Origin: Acidobacteriota bacterium
GTDB lineage: Bacteria > Acidobacteriota > Vicinamibacteria > Vicinamibacterales > UBA2999
NCBI GenBank assembly: GCA_021730945.1
Contig: JAKFYH010000022.1
Coordinates: 1 to 64,000 of the forward strand
Direction: 5' to 3'
Length of the DNA stretch: 64,000 nt
Below, one piece after another: positions 1 to 7,458 of this stretch. The notes beneath the pieces were generated by a model. That model was not told the origin of the DNA, searched no databases, and saw nothing but the letters and a program-made list of their open reading frames with translations. Position numbers and translations under genes: made by a program. Numbering within the stretch: position 1 is the stretch's first letter; the number at the start of each line of letters is the position of its first letter.

Positions 1-50
1 CGGTCGCCGGCCGGGAGTTTGAGCAACTCGGAAAGAGGGCTCGTTGGCAT
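1..50 (-). CDS. Start of cassette 3 gene, possible antitoxin (partial)
   Basis: An ATG at 50-48 opens a frame reading MPTSPLSELLKLPAGDR before it runs off the window. It lies 75 nt inside the third cassette, the usual spacing for a cassette gene. The residues resemble the N-terminus of the 'putative addiction module component' antitoxin family (PF09720/TIGR02574), whose members begin with a similar ELLKLP...R helix. Toxin-antitoxin cassettes are common in chromosomal integrons. Only 16 codons are visible and no clear Shine-Dalgarno is present, so the call is tentative. Confidence 0.4.
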   Translation of the reverse strand, partial: MPTSPLSELLKLPAGD

Positions 51-119
51 AACCGGATGGTCTCACGCTCGGCCGTGTTTCGGCAAACGCCTGGGCTTTT
101 GGTTTCGAACCGTTCAGCG

Positions 120-194
120 GTCTAACGGCCAGGCTTCAGCCGCGGCGGCGTCATCGTCACCCTCGCCGCCGTCGGCTGCAAGCCATGGTTGGGC
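120..194 (-). other. attC recombination site of cassette 2
   Basis: Read on the minus strand, the site starts with R'' GCCCAAC and ends with R' GTTAGAC. Between them the arms GGCTT-G-CAGCCG-A-CGGCGGCG and CGCCGCCG-CGGCTG-AAGCC pair perfectly except for a single G and a single A bulged from the 5' arm, around a 13-nt loop. Bulged bases in the R''-L'' arm are the signature that sets attC polarity, and they agree with the minus-strand direction of the cassette genes. R' does not match R'' because it belongs to the next cassette. Confidence 0.88.
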
Positions 195-729
195 CGCTGG
201 TTAGTTCTACTCCCGCCGAGACTTGGTCGCGACAACTGCACCGTTACCTCGGAGTCACGGGCCACGTCTTCTTGGTTGCTACCACGCCTGCCCGGAGGAT
301 CTGCTCGAGTACCACGATGTCGACGTCCGCGAGTTTGTTGATGTGCAGACATCCTCTGAGTCCGCCCTTGTGCTTGCCAAGTTTCTGCAAGAGGTCCGCC
401 TTGCCAGGGAAGCCAAAGACGTAAAACACCAAGTTCGCCTTGCGTGGACTGAAGCCGACGACACAACTCGTACCCGAATGTCCCGTCTCGTAGGTGTAGT
501 GATAAGTACCGAAACCAACGATGGTCGGGCCCCACATCTTCGCTTTCCAGCCGGTGATCTTCTCAAAGAGTTTCAGGAGCACTTTAGCGTCCTCCCGGCG
601 AGTCTCGTTCTCGACTCCGGAGAGGAAGCTACTAACGCTCGCCGTCGTCAGCTTGGTCTTGGCCATGTCGGTTGATGTATCTCTGGTCTTAGGGGTAATG
701 AAATAGCGACACGCGTCCTGACGGCCCAA
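126..729 (-). mobile_element. Integron gene cassette 2 (DUF1801 protein)
   Basis: The cassette runs from the TT of the R' in the upstream attC (729) to the G of R' in its own attC (126), about 604 bp. It carries one gene in the cassette direction with 63 nt before the start codon and its attC directly after the stop. One gene plus one attC is the standard cassette form. Confidence 0.8.
244..666 (-). CDS. DUF1801 domain protein (cassette gene)
   Basis: A protein of 140 residues, compact and soluble, with no signal peptide or membrane segment. The pattern of an N-terminal helix (SVSSFLSGVENETRREDAK), then WGPTIVGFG and a beta-rich core ending in VFYVFGFPGK, fits the DUF1801/YdhG-like fold, a small SRPBCC-adjacent family of unknown biochemical role. 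The ATG at 666 is chosen over the ORF-track start at 729 because the extra 21 codons would lie in the attC/cassette junction. It is the only gene of cassette 2. Expression would depend on the promoter in attI or on an internal one. The function is unknown, although the family often appears as a stand-alone accessory gene. Confidence 0.75.
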   Translation of the reverse strand: MAKTKLTTASVSSFLSGVENETRREDAKVLLKLFEKITGWKAKMWGPTIVGFGTYHYTYETGHSGTSCVVGFSPRKANLVFYVFGFPGKADLLQKLGKHKGGLRGCLHINKLADVDIVVLEQILRAGVVATKKTWPVTPR

Positions 730-783
730 CGGTTCGGTTCAGCGGCGGCGCGTGTCGCCGTCCGCTGCAACCGATTGTTGGGC
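724..783 (-). other. attC recombination site of cassette 1
   Basis: A 60-bp site, close to the classical 59-base-element size. On the minus strand R'' GCCCAAC and R' GTTGGGC are exact complements. The arms CGGTT-G-CAGCGG-A-CGGCG and CGCCG-CCGCTG-AACCG pair, with one extrahelical G and one A in the 5' arm, the same layout and nearly the same bases as the attC at 120-194. The unpaired central spacers are AAT and AACC. Near-identical attC architecture in successive cassettes is typical of chromosomal integrons. Confidence 0.9.
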
Positions 784-1365
784 AGCCAGCGCTGCTGCCC
801 CGAAACGGTGGTCAGGATCTGTCGAGCGTGCGACCTGCGCCGAGGCCCAACGATCGTACGGTGTCCGTCCCGTCGCGAACATGGCGACGAGCCACCACAC
901 GGGACCGACCAACGCGACAGCCGCAGGTCCCCAAGCCCATGGCGGGAACCCTCCTTCACCCGAAAACGTCGCCTGCTGGGCCAAGGTGTGGCCGCATTCC
1001 CATGGCACGAACTTGACAGCGTTTCGAAGGAGCGCGGATCGCAATGAAAGACGCTCTCCGGTTTCTGTCGACACGACCAGTCCAAGAACTCGCTTGCCGA
1101 GCGATGCCCGCAACGTCGAGCTTTCGCAGAGCGCAAAATAAAGTGTGACCGGTCCAGTCATCGTCAGAAGGCCGATGGCTTGCGCCGTCCAGGGATTCTC
1201 CGGCCGCGGGGGGTTGCCATTGGTTGCAATCATCACCGCGGCGAAGAGCATGCCGCCCCAGAGAACCACGACCAACCAATCCAGCGCGAAGGCCAAGGAA
1301 CGGCGCACAGCAATGGTTCGTTCGTTTTTCATAGATGATCGTGAAGCATGGAACGGTCTGCCCAA
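730..1365 (-). mobile_element. Integron gene cassette 1 (RDD protein)
   Basis: The first cassette after attI spans from the TT of GTTGGGC (1366-1360) to the G at 730. Its start sequence is complementary to the R'' of its own attC at 724-783, which independently confirms both ends. It carries one gene in the cassette direction. Confidence 0.8.
739..1332 (-). CDS. RDD family membrane protein (cassette gene)
   Basis: A protein of 197 residues with three to four hydrophobic segments: an N-terminal one containing LDWLVVVLWGGMLFAAVMI, a second near AIGLLTMTGPVTLYFAL and a third near AAVALVGPVWWLVAMFA. The order Arg...Asp...Asp, SLGKRVLGL and TPYDRWA matches the RDD family (PF06271), small membrane proteins of uncertain role, some linked to ion or metabolite exchange. 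The ATG at 1332 is preferred to 1389, because the longer start lies in attI on the other side of the recombination point. The C-terminus reaches into the attC, which is common for cassette genes. It is the cassette closest to the attI promoter and so probably the best expressed. Confidence 0.78.
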   Translation of the reverse strand: MKNERTIAVRRSLAFALDWLVVVLWGGMLFAAVMIATNGNPPRPENPWTAQAIGLLTMTGPVTLYFALCESSTLRASLGKRVLGLVVSTETGERLSLRSALLRNAVKFVPWECGHTLAQQATFSGEGGFPPWAWGPAAVALVGPVWWLVAMFATGRTPYDRWASAQVARSTDPDHRFGAAALAAQQSVAADGDTRRR

Positions 1366-1366
1366 C

Positions 1367-1558
1367 AAGTAGTCGGCAGAACTACCCATTCCTCCGCCAA
1401 CCCTGACGAGCGGAGTCTAGTGCCCTGGCGAGTTGCCGTCAAACACCTGGCAAGCCTTACCAACCACTCACCTTGGCGGTAACCCGCCCCCTTGGCTTGA
1501 AGCAGATAGGCTGATCGGCATATTTCGATAGATTGACGATGGAGCGCGGCCTAGTCTG
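1367..1558 (-). other. attI zone between intI and cassette 1
   Basis: About 190 bp without a plausible gene lies between the intI stop codon and the first cassette crossover point (TTGTTGGGC, 1368-1360). By position it must hold attI. The inner integrase-binding boxes cannot be defined by eye. The zone also carries a sigma-70-like promoter reading into the cassettes. Confidence 0.65.
1414..1442 (-). promoter_or_regulatory. Candidate cassette promoter (Pc) inside attI
   Basis: On the minus strand TTGACG (1442-1437), a 17-nt spacer and TAGACT (1419-1414) form a good sigma-70 match pointing into cassette 1. The predicted transcription start, near 1407, lies about 75 nt before the RDD start codon. 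In class 1 integrons Pc sits in intI or attI. Here intI faces the other way, so a promoter located in attI is what the layout requires. Confidence 0.6.
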
Positions 1559-2557
1559 CTACTCTCGCCCGCCGTGTCCACCCTGGTCCAACGGACTCCG
1601 GACTCCACGGCCGCCCTGATTCAACACATGGGTATAGATCATCGTCGTGCTCACATCACGATGACCGAGCAGCTCCTGGATCGTGCGAATGTCATACCCC
1701 GACTCCAGCAAGTGCGTCGCGAATGAATGCCGCAGGGTATGACAGGTTGCTGGCCTCGCAATCCCGGCGACCCGCGCCGCCTCCTTGACCGCCCGCTGGA
1801 CCACCGACTCGTGCAGGTGGTGCCGCCGCTTCTCCCCGGATACCGCATCCACGTAGTGCCGGGTGGCGCGAAACACCCACTGCCACGGCCACTCGAATGG
1901 CGCATTGGGGTACTTCGACCGCAGGTCGCCCGGCAGCGCCACACCGCCGCATCCCGCCGCCAGATCATCAGCGTGTTGCGCCTTCATCACCCGCAAGTGG
2001 TCCTCAAGCGGCCGGCGCAACCTGTCCGGAAGCATCGTGACCCGGTCCTTGCCCCCCTTGCCGTCGCGCACCACCAGCTCGCGGCGATCGAAATTGAGAT
2101 CCTTGACCCGCAGCTCAACGCACTCCTGCAGCCGCAGCCCCGCGCCGTACATCAGCGAGGCCATGATCCAGACGGGGCCATGCAAGCGGGCCAGCACCGC
2201 AGACACCTCCGACCGCGACAGCACGACCGGCAGCCGGACCGGCCGTTGCGCCCGGACAATCGTGTTCATCCATGGCAGCTGCCGGCCGAGCACCGCCGAG
2301 TACAGAAACAACACAGCGCTAAGCGCCTGGTTCTGCGTGGAGGCACTGGACCCCCTGGCGACCGCGAGATCCGATAGAAACGCCGTGACCTCGGCCTCAC
2401 CCATCTCCCTCGGATGACGCTTGCCGTGGAACAGGATGAATCGCTTGATCCACGAGATGCAGGCTTCCTCGGTCTTCGAACTGTAATGACGAAGCCGGAT
2501 GGCGGCCCTGACCTGATCCAGCAGTCGCGGGGCACTTGTCGACGATGGGGCTGACAT
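1559..2557 (-). CDS. intI: Integron integrase IntI (tyrosine recombinase)
   Basis: A protein of 332 residues. The N-terminal SAM-like core-binding domain (residues about 10-95) is followed by the catalytic domain with Arg in GAGLRLQE (about 141), Lys in GKGGKDR (about 169), HTLR (about 273), GHR (about 299) and the nucleophile Tyr in MIYTHVL (about 308). The insert [18 protein letters not shown] (about 212-229) is the additional domain found only in integron integrases and separates IntI from XerC/D. The enzyme inserts and excises cassettes by attI x attC and attC x attC recombination. It is encoded in the same direction as the cassettes, as reported for Treponema and Planctomycetes integrons. 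The frame is intact with all catalytic residues, so it is likely active. No LexA box was recognised upstream. Confidence 0.93.
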   Translation of the reverse strand: MSAPSSTSAPRLLDQVRAAIRLRHYSSKTEEACISWIKRFILFHGKRHPREMGEAEVTAFLSDLAVARGSSASTQNQALSAVLFLYSAVLGRQLPWMNTIVRAQRPVRLPVVLSRSEVSAVLARLHGPVWIMASLMYGAGLRLQECVELRVKDLNFDRRELVVRDGKGGKDRVTMLPDRLRRPLEDHLRVMKAQHADDLAAGCGGVALPGDLRSKYPNAPFEWPWQWVFRATRHYVDAVSGEKRRHHLHESVVQRAVKEAARVAGIARPATCHTLRHSFATHLLESGYDIRTIQELLGHRDVSTTMIYTHVLNQGGRGVRSPLDQGGHGGRE

Positions 2558-2629
2558 GCCGACGACCCTGCGAATCGCGTGCCGTCACGTCCCAGCAGGA
2601 GGCACGCGATCCAGCCCGCCGGTAGATCG

Positions 2630-2672
2630 CAGAATCTGCGGCGTCGGTAGCGCGAGACGCCGGCAGATTCTG
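2630..2672 (-). terminator. Long inverted repeat after the MBL gene
   Basis: CAGAATCTGC-GGCGTC (2630-2645) pairs with GACGCC-(G)-GCAGATTCTG (2656-2672), a stem of 16 pairs with one bulge and a 10-nt loop, beginning one base after the stop codon of the upstream minus-strand gene and before intI. No T-run follows, so an intrinsic terminator is not certain. It could also stabilise the mRNA 3' end or insulate intI. Confidence 0.4.
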
Positions 2673-3458
2673 CTAGGGGGTCACCACCCAGGATGGTCCT
2701 TCACGCCTCGCCCTCTCCTCGCCTTCGAGCTTCACCAAGTGCGCCAGCACGCTCTCGCGGGCCATGGGCTGCAGCGCCGGTGCCAGATTCCTGTAGATGC
2801 GATCGGTGATCGCCGCCACCGTCGCCAGGCGGTCCGCGAGGGCCGCCAGCACCTGCTCCTCGCGCTGACGCCGATGATCAAGGTAGTGTTCGATGAGCGC
2901 CAGCGGCTCCTCAATCACCGGCCCATGCGCCGGCCACGCACGCGCTGGCGAGAGTTGCCGGAGGCGCTCGAGCGAAGCCAAGTAGCCGGCCAGGCTGCCA
3001 CCGGATGAAGCGGGAATAAACACCGTGGTTCCCAACTGAAGCAAATCGCCGACGAACACCGTCGCCGTATCCTCGTGCCACAGCGCAATGTGGTCCGGTG
3101 AGTGACCCGGCGTGTGCAGGATCACCAGCGGTCCTGCGCCGGTCGGAACCGGCTCGTTGTCGGCGAGCGGCTGCCAGGCCACCTCGCCATCGCGCCCGGG
3201 CCACGGCACCTTGCTCAACGTCGCCGACGGCCAGCGGGCACGGATCGCCGGCGCGCCAGCGGCATGATCGGAGTGTGCGTGGGTCACGATCACGTCGGCC
3301 GGGCCCGCCGGCACAGCCGCGCCGATGGCATCGAGATGGACATCGTGGCCGACACCAGCATCGATCAACAGCGGCCGATCGCCTGGAATCAGGTAGGTCC
3401 AGTTGCCGTCGCCGGTGTAGGGACCGGGATTACCCGCGTGCAGCAGGATGGGTTTCAT
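2673..3458 (-). CDS. Metallo-beta-lactamase fold hydrolase (LACTB2-like)
   Basis: A protein of 261 residues. The zinc motif THAHSDHAAG, a downstream His in TPGHSPDHIAL, Asp in FVGDLLQLG and His in WPAHGPVI give the complete metal-ligand set of the metallo-beta-lactamase superfamily. A C-terminal helical tail with winged-helix-like character (about 200-261) is typical of the LACTB2/RNase-like hydrolase subgroup. The ATG at 3458 (MKPILLHAG) is favoured over 3494 because the family begins close to this strand and the extra residues have no family character. It overlaps the end of the MFS gene by 29 nt, so the two are probably co-transcribed. The substrate is unknown: a thioester, a phosphodiester or an RNA end are all possible. 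Confidence 0.82.
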   Translation of the reverse strand: MKPILLHAGNPGPYTGDGNWTYLIPGDRPLLIDAGVGHDVHLDAIGAAVPAGPADVIVTHAHSDHAAGAPAIRARWPSATLSKVPWPGRDGEVAWQPLADNEPVPTGAGPLVILHTPGHSPDHIALWHEDTATVFVGDLLQLGTTVFIPASSGGSLAGYLASLERLRQLSPARAWPAHGPVIEEPLALIEHYLDHRRQREEQVLAALADRLATVAAITDRIYRNLAPALQPMARESVLAHLVKLEGEERARREGPSWVVTP

Positions 3459-4605
3459 GGCGCAGGCGCGACAGCCCGACAAACGACACCGCAAACGCGA
3501 TCAGCATGAACCCCGACGCGCTGACGTACGGGGTGGTCATGCCATAGGCATCATAAAGATACCCGCCCCAGGCCGGGCCAATCACCCGGCCCAGGCTCGA
3601 CAGCGACGAGGCCAGGCCGAGAATGCCGCCCTGGTCGTTGGGGTCCGACAGCCGCGACACCATCGAGGTGAGCGATGGGTTGTTGAAGCCCATGCCGAGC
3701 GCGAGCACGCCGAGCGCCACCAGCAAGGTCGGCACGCTCCAGGCAAAAGGCACCAGGCCAATGCCCAGGGCGATGCAGAAGATCGCGATCGGGATCAACC
3801 GTGGCTCGCCGATCCGCTTCACGACCTGGTGCACCAGTCCACCCTGGACCACCGCCAACACCAGGCCGATGAAGGCAAACAGGAACCCAATCGAAGTTGA
3901 AGTGAAGCCGTATCGCGCCTCGCTGAACAGCGCGAAGGTCGCCTCGAAACTGGAGAACGCCGCCGTGACCAGGAAATAGAGCACCAGCAGCAACACCAGC
4001 GACGGCCTGGCCAGGGCGTGCCTGAACGCCTCAATCCGCCCCAGGCTCCTGGTGGCGGTCGAGACCGTGCGCGACTCGGGCAGCAGGAACCAGGCGCCGA
4101 TGAAGTTGGCCAGGCACAGTGCCGACGCGAACCACATGGGCGCTTCGGCGCCAAACCGGCTCAGCAGGCCGCCAATCGCCGGTCCAAAGATAAAGCCGAG
4201 CCCGAACGCCGCGCCCACCATGCCCATGCCGCGCGCGCGGTTCTCCGGCGTCGTCACATCGGCAATATAGGCCTGCGCGGTCGGGATGTTGGCGCCGGCA
4301 ATGCCGCCGATGATGCGGGCCAGGAAGATCAACGGCAGCGACGTGGCCAGCGCCAACGCCAGGTACGACAGGCACGACCCCATCAACCCCAGCAGGATGA
4401 TCGGCTTGCGCCCAATCTTGTCGGACCACCGGCCCCAGATCGGTGAGAACACGAACTGCATCAGCGAGAAACTGGTGCTCAACAGGCCCACCGCCAACGC
4501 CGACGCACCATACGACTCGGCATAGAACGGCAGCAACGGAATGATGATGCCGAAACCCAGCAGGTCGATGAAGACGGTGACGAAGATGATGACGAGAGGG
4601 GACAT
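3430..4605 (-). CDS. MFS transporter, TetA-like drug/H+ antiporter family
   Basis: A protein of 391 residues with about twelve transmembrane helices. Motif A, GRWSDKIGRKP (about 58-68), follows helix 2, and the antiporter motif C-like GLGFIFGPAIGG (about 134-145) lies in helix 5, the pattern of the 12-TM drug:H+ antiporter 1 family that includes TetA. The N-terminus (MSPLVIIFVTVFIDLLGFGIIIPLLP) has the Asp in helix 1 conserved in TetA-type exporters. It probably exports a hydrophobic compound using the proton gradient. The substrate cannot be read from sequence. It overlaps the downstream hydrolase gene. Confidence 0.85.
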   Translation of the reverse strand: MSPLVIIFVTVFIDLLGFGIIIPLLPFYAESYGASALAVGLLSTSFSLMQFVFSPIWGRWSDKIGRKPIILLGLMGSCLSYLALALATSLPLIFLARIIGGIAGANIPTAQAYIADVTTPENRARGMGMVGAAFGLGFIFGPAIGGLLSRFGAEAPMWFASALCLANFIGAWFLLPESRTVSTATRSLGRIEAFRHALARPSLVLLLVLYFLVTAAFSSFEATFALFSEARYGFTSTSIGFLFAFIGLVLAVVQGGLVHQVVKRIGEPRLIPIAIFCIALGIGLVPFAWSVPTLLVALGVLALGMGFNNPSLTSMVSRLSDPNDQGGILGLASSLSSLGRVIGPAWGGYLYDAYGMTTPYVSASGFMLIAFAVSFVGLSRLRHETHPAARG

Positions 4606-4611
4606 TAAGTA

Positions 4612-4668
4612 GGTGCTTGGGTGCTTGGGTGCTCAGGTGCTCAGGTGCTCGGGTGCTTAAGTGCTGGC
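4612..4668. repeat. Nonamer tandem repeat (GGTGCTTGG-like)
   Basis: Six or seven imperfect copies of a 9-bp unit, GGTGCTTGG / GGTGCTCAG, fill the space between the MFS start and the end of pcs and encode the last codons of pcs. The unit resembles the GGTGCCTAG/GGTGCCAAG repeats at 11181-11260 and 16233-16275. Confidence 0.75.
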
Positions 4669-5345
4669 CGGCGGCTGTGAAGCCAGAACGACAACAGAAA
4701 ATAGTAGACCGGAAACACCAGCGACAGCAGCATCCAGGGGCCGTCGGTGGCCGGCAGGCGCCACACCATCACCAGGAACAACGCGGCCCAGCTCGCTCCC
4801 AGGACCAGCGTCGGCACTTTCAGCGTTGCCGTCCGCGAGGGATACACGTAGCGGACCGGCACGAACACCAGCACCGCCAGGCTCACCAGCACGACGGCGT
4901 TCACCGCCGGGCTCAGCTGCCACAGATAGAGATAGACCACGACGATGTTCCAGTACGAGGGGAAGCCGGTGAAAAAATGATCGTCGGTCTTGACCTTGGC
5001 GTCGACGCGGGCGAACCCGTAGGCGCTCGACAACAACATCGCCGCGCACACCGCAAATGGCGCCAGCACCAGCCTGGCCTGCCACACAATCAGCACGGGC
5101 ACGAACACGTAGGTCAGGTAGTCGACGATGTCGTCGAGGCGGGCGCCGTCGAACTCGGGCAGCCGCTCCTTGACCTTGAGGGCGCGCGCCAGCACGCCGT
5201 CGGTGGCATCGACCAACGTTGCGATCATCAGATAGATGAACGCGGAGCGGAAATCGTGGGCGAAGGTCACGCCGGTGGCGAGTAACGCAATCACGGCCCC
5301 GGAGGCGGTGTAGGCGTGCGCGACCCACGGCAGGATCGGCGCCAC
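4641..5345 (-). CDS. pcs: Phosphatidylcholine synthase (Pcs)
   Basis: A protein of 234 residues with about eight membrane segments. The CDP-alcohol phosphatidyltransferase signature DGVLARAL...GARLDDIVD (D-G-x2-A-R, then G-x3-D-x3-D) lies near residues 50-80 and is followed by YLTYVFVPVLI, characteristic of the Pcs branch, which condenses CDP-diacylglycerol with choline to phosphatidylcholine and CMP in the cytoplasmic membrane. The GTG at 5345 is chosen because it starts one base after the thyX stop and gives the family length of about 240. The ORF-track start inside thyX would add 43 residues without family character. Phosphatidylcholine synthesis by this route needs choline from outside; no choline importer is in the window. 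Confidence 0.83.
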   Translation of the reverse strand: MAPILPWVAHAYTASGAVIALLATGVTFAHDFRSAFIYLMIATLVDATDGVLARALKVKERLPEFDGARLDDIVDYLTYVFVPVLIVWQARLVLAPFAVCAAMLLSSAYGFARVDAKVKTDDHFFTGFPSYWNIVVVYLYLWQLSPAVNAVVLVSLAVLVFVPVRYVYPSRTATLKVPTLVLGASWAALFLVMVWRLPATDGPWMLLSLVFPVYYFLLSFWLHSRRPALKHPST

Positions 5346-5346
5346 G

Positions 5347-6894
5347 TCAGAGTCGGCGTTCAGCGTTCGGGAACGAATTCCACACCGGGACGCCGCAGAA
5401 ATGCGTGCCCTCGGTGCATCGCGGCGACACCACCTGGTTGCGCAGCACGCAGGGCGGACCCAGGTGCCGGCCAAGCTGGGGGTGAATCGCCTTGACCTGG
5501 CTGATCTCGTCCATCGACGCGAGGTAGATCTCCTCCTGCGCGTTGAAGCAGGTGCGCAGCGTCCACTTGTGCTGCAGCGCGATGAACGATCCCGACTCCA
5601 CCAGACGCAGTGCCTTGGAATTGGGCACGACGTAGAGGGCGTACTCCAGGGGAACGCCGAGGGCCAGCAGCTTGTTCTTCGCCGTCCAGGCGTCGGCCAT
5701 GGCCTGCTCGTAGACGGCGAGCGCCGCCGGATTCTGGCGGATCAGGCGGGGGGTGATGTAGTCGGGCGCCGAAGTATCGGCCAGTGTCATCATCGGCCGC
5801 GAGGCCGGCACCATGCGGTGGCGCTGGTCCTGTGAATCGGCGGTGTGACTCAGCTTCTTCTCAAACACGTAGCTGGCGTGGTTGAGCGTGCGCATCATCG
5901 GCGAGTGATACGCCACGTCGAGCATGTCCACGCGATAGGGATTGCGCGCCGGGTTCATCACCCGGTCGATCGCCTCTTCATCGCCCATCTCCACGGTGGT
6001 GATGCCGAAGGTGGCGCGCACGGCATCGGCCACCACGCGCTCGGCACCGGCCGACCAGTCGCGCAGGCGCGAGACCCGGCCCTGCAGCCGGCGATCGAAC
6101 TCGGCGGCAAAGGCGTCGCCCGACGCGCGGGTGTTCGGGAACTGCAGCTCCGGCATCGACTCGCGCGCCAGGGTGTCGAGGCCAATCTTCTCGAAGAACA
6201 TCGGGTCGACCTCCTTGACCAGGTCAACCATCGCGCCGATCACCATGGCGGCTTCGTAGGGCACGTCGCCGGCATTCAGCATGCGATACAGCCGGTGCAG
6301 CACGATGCCCGAGACGGTGTGTACCATCGAGGTGAAGGCGCCGATCGGAATGACGTAGCGAGCGGTTTCGATCGACTTCTTCTCAGCTTCGCGCTCGACC
6401 GCCTTGAGCCGCGCCGCCGAATTGGTCGGACGGACGTAGCGCAGTTGCTTCAGGATTGCCCAGGCGTCGTCTTTGAGCAGGGCCGAGAGGGTCGCGTAGG
6501 CGTCCCATGCCTTGAGTACGGCCTGCTCGTAGACATCCAGCGCTTCGCCGGTGATCGGCGGCACGAAGGCGCGCGGTTCGTTGAGCTTGACGTAGCGTTG
6601 GCTGGACTGCTCGGAGTTGTAGAACGGATACGAGTGCAGGACGCTCCATACCAGCTGGCGCGAGATGTTTTCGAGGCCGAACTCGAAATGGGCGTGCTGG
6701 AAGACCGTGTGGTGGCCGCCTTCGAAGGTCAGCGGCCCAATCGAGTCGCGTTGCTTGTCGGTGATCTCGCTGCGCTCGATGACGCGCGGCGAGTAACAGG
6801 TGCGGGCGGCGGCAATCGCCCCGTCGTACGGCACGGCGGGCGACGACAGCAGCGTGACTTTGGGCGGCGCGGTGGCGAGGGCGGCGGTCTGCAT
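5347..6894 (-). CDS. thyX: Tandem-domain FAD-dependent thymidylate synthase (ThyX)
   Basis: A protein of 515 residues, about twice the usual ThyX length of 220-250. Two ThyX-like halves are visible. The first (about 10-235) has RQLVWS...YNSEQSSQRYVKL, aligning with the RQ...NExSxRYxKL part of the motif but lacking RHR. The second (about 285-490) has DQRHRMVPASRP, keeping RHR...S. The enzyme uses methylene-tetrahydrofolate, FAD and NADPH to make dTMP. ThyX works as a homotetramer with active sites at subunit interfaces, so a fusion in which each half supplies part of the site is plausible. The ATG at 6894 is used. A TATAAT box lies 51 nt upstream (6951-6946). The gene is followed directly by pcs. 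Confidence 0.85.
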   Translation of the reverse strand: MQTAALATAPPKVTLLSSPAVPYDGAIAAARTCYSPRVIERSEITDKQRDSIGPLTFEGGHHTVFQHAHFEFGLENISRQLVWSVLHSYPFYNSEQSSQRYVKLNEPRAFVPPITGEALDVYEQAVLKAWDAYATLSALLKDDAWAILKQLRYVRPTNSAARLKAVEREAEKKSIETARYVIPIGAFTSMVHTVSGIVLHRLYRMLNAGDVPYEAAMVIGAMVDLVKEVDPMFFEKIGLDTLARESMPELQFPNTRASGDAFAAEFDRRLQGRVSRLRDWSAGAERVVADAVRATFGITTVEMGDEEAIDRVMNPARNPYRVDMLDVAYHSPMMRTLNHASYVFEKKLSHTADSQDQRHRMVPASRPMMTLADTSAPDYITPRLIRQNPAALAVYEQAMADAWTAKNKLLALGVPLEYALYVVPNSKALRLVESGSFIALQHKWTLRTCFNAQEEIYLASMDEISQVKAIHPQLGRHLGPPCVLRNQVVSPRCTEGTHFCGVPVWNSFPNAERRL

Positions 6895-7045
6895 GGAAAA
6901 TGGCAGTCCGCCATGGCGCCTGGTGCCAAGGGCGGAATGCACGCAATTATACGCGTTCGCGCGCGGCGGCCGGCGGCCGAGCTAGTGGTAATATCCGGCT
7001 GGCTCCGCCGGGATGCGCTTGGCGGACACAACCTAAGGAATCACC

Positions 7046-7441
7046 ATGGCACGCCTGATTGGAACCGTCGCATTGGCGCTCCTGCTTTCACCCCTCGCGG
7101 CCTCAGCCCAGCTCGCCCCGGCCGACGCCGGCAGCTTCATGGGCATGTGGGCGCTGACGCTCGACGGCCCCCAGGGCGCGTTTGAGCAGGCCCTGACGTT
7201 GAAGGACGAGTCGGGCAAAGTGGTCGGCGAAATGAGCAATGAAATGCAGCCCGAAGTTCAGAAGGTGACCGACATCTCGAAGGACAAGGACAGCCTGGTC
7301 CTGAAGTTCGCCGGCAACTTCCAGGGCAACCCGTTCGACGCGATGATCACCATGACGCCGGACGGCACCGACAAGGTGAAGGTGTCGTTCGACATCAACG
7401 GCGGCCAGTTCTCGATGAGCGGCACCGGCATCAAGAAATAA
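7046..7441 (+). CDS. Small secreted protein of unknown function
   Basis: A protein of 131 residues. A clear Sec signal peptide (MARLIGTVALALLLSPLAASAQ, cut after ASA) precedes about 108 residues rich in alternating strands: GMWALTLDGPQGAF, AMITMTPDGTDKVKVSF and FSMSGTGIKK. This looks like a small beta-barrel or lipocalin-like fold, but no family is recognised. AAGGA lies 9 nt before the ATG, a normal ribosome binding site. The gene stands alone between divergent thyX and convergent def. Related small exported proteins are common in soil bacteria, and the function is unknown. Confidence 0.7.
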   Translation: MARLIGTVALALLLSPLAASAQLAPADAGSFMGMWALTLDGPQGAFEQALTLKDESGKVVGEMSNEMQPEVQKVTDISKDKDSLVLKFAGNFQGNPFDAMITMTPDGTDKVKVSFDINGGQFSMSGTGIKK

Positions 7442-7458
7442 GAGGCGCGCCTCCCGGC

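Larger units (their letters stand above)
1..2557 (-). mobile_element. Chromosomal integron, intI-proximal end, inverted layout
   Basis: The platform comprises an integron integrase gene (1559-2557), an attI zone (about 1367-1558), cassette 1 (730-1365), cassette 2 (126-729) and the start of cassette 3 (125 to beyond the window edge). Cassette boundaries follow from the G^TT crossover rule applied to GTTGGGC at 1366-1360 and 730-724 and GTTAGAC at 126-120 (minus strand). The R'' of each attC (GCCCAAC) is complementary to the first bases of its own cassette, as expected for a cassette that once circularised. Integrase and cassettes are on the same strand, with attI at the 3' end of intI, unlike class 1 integrons where they diverge. 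The array continues past the window, so its length is unknown. Confidence 0.85.

Noticed and set aside
5845-7185. Plus-strand ORF of 446 codons
   Set aside because: It is antisense to thyX and has low-complexity composition without motifs.
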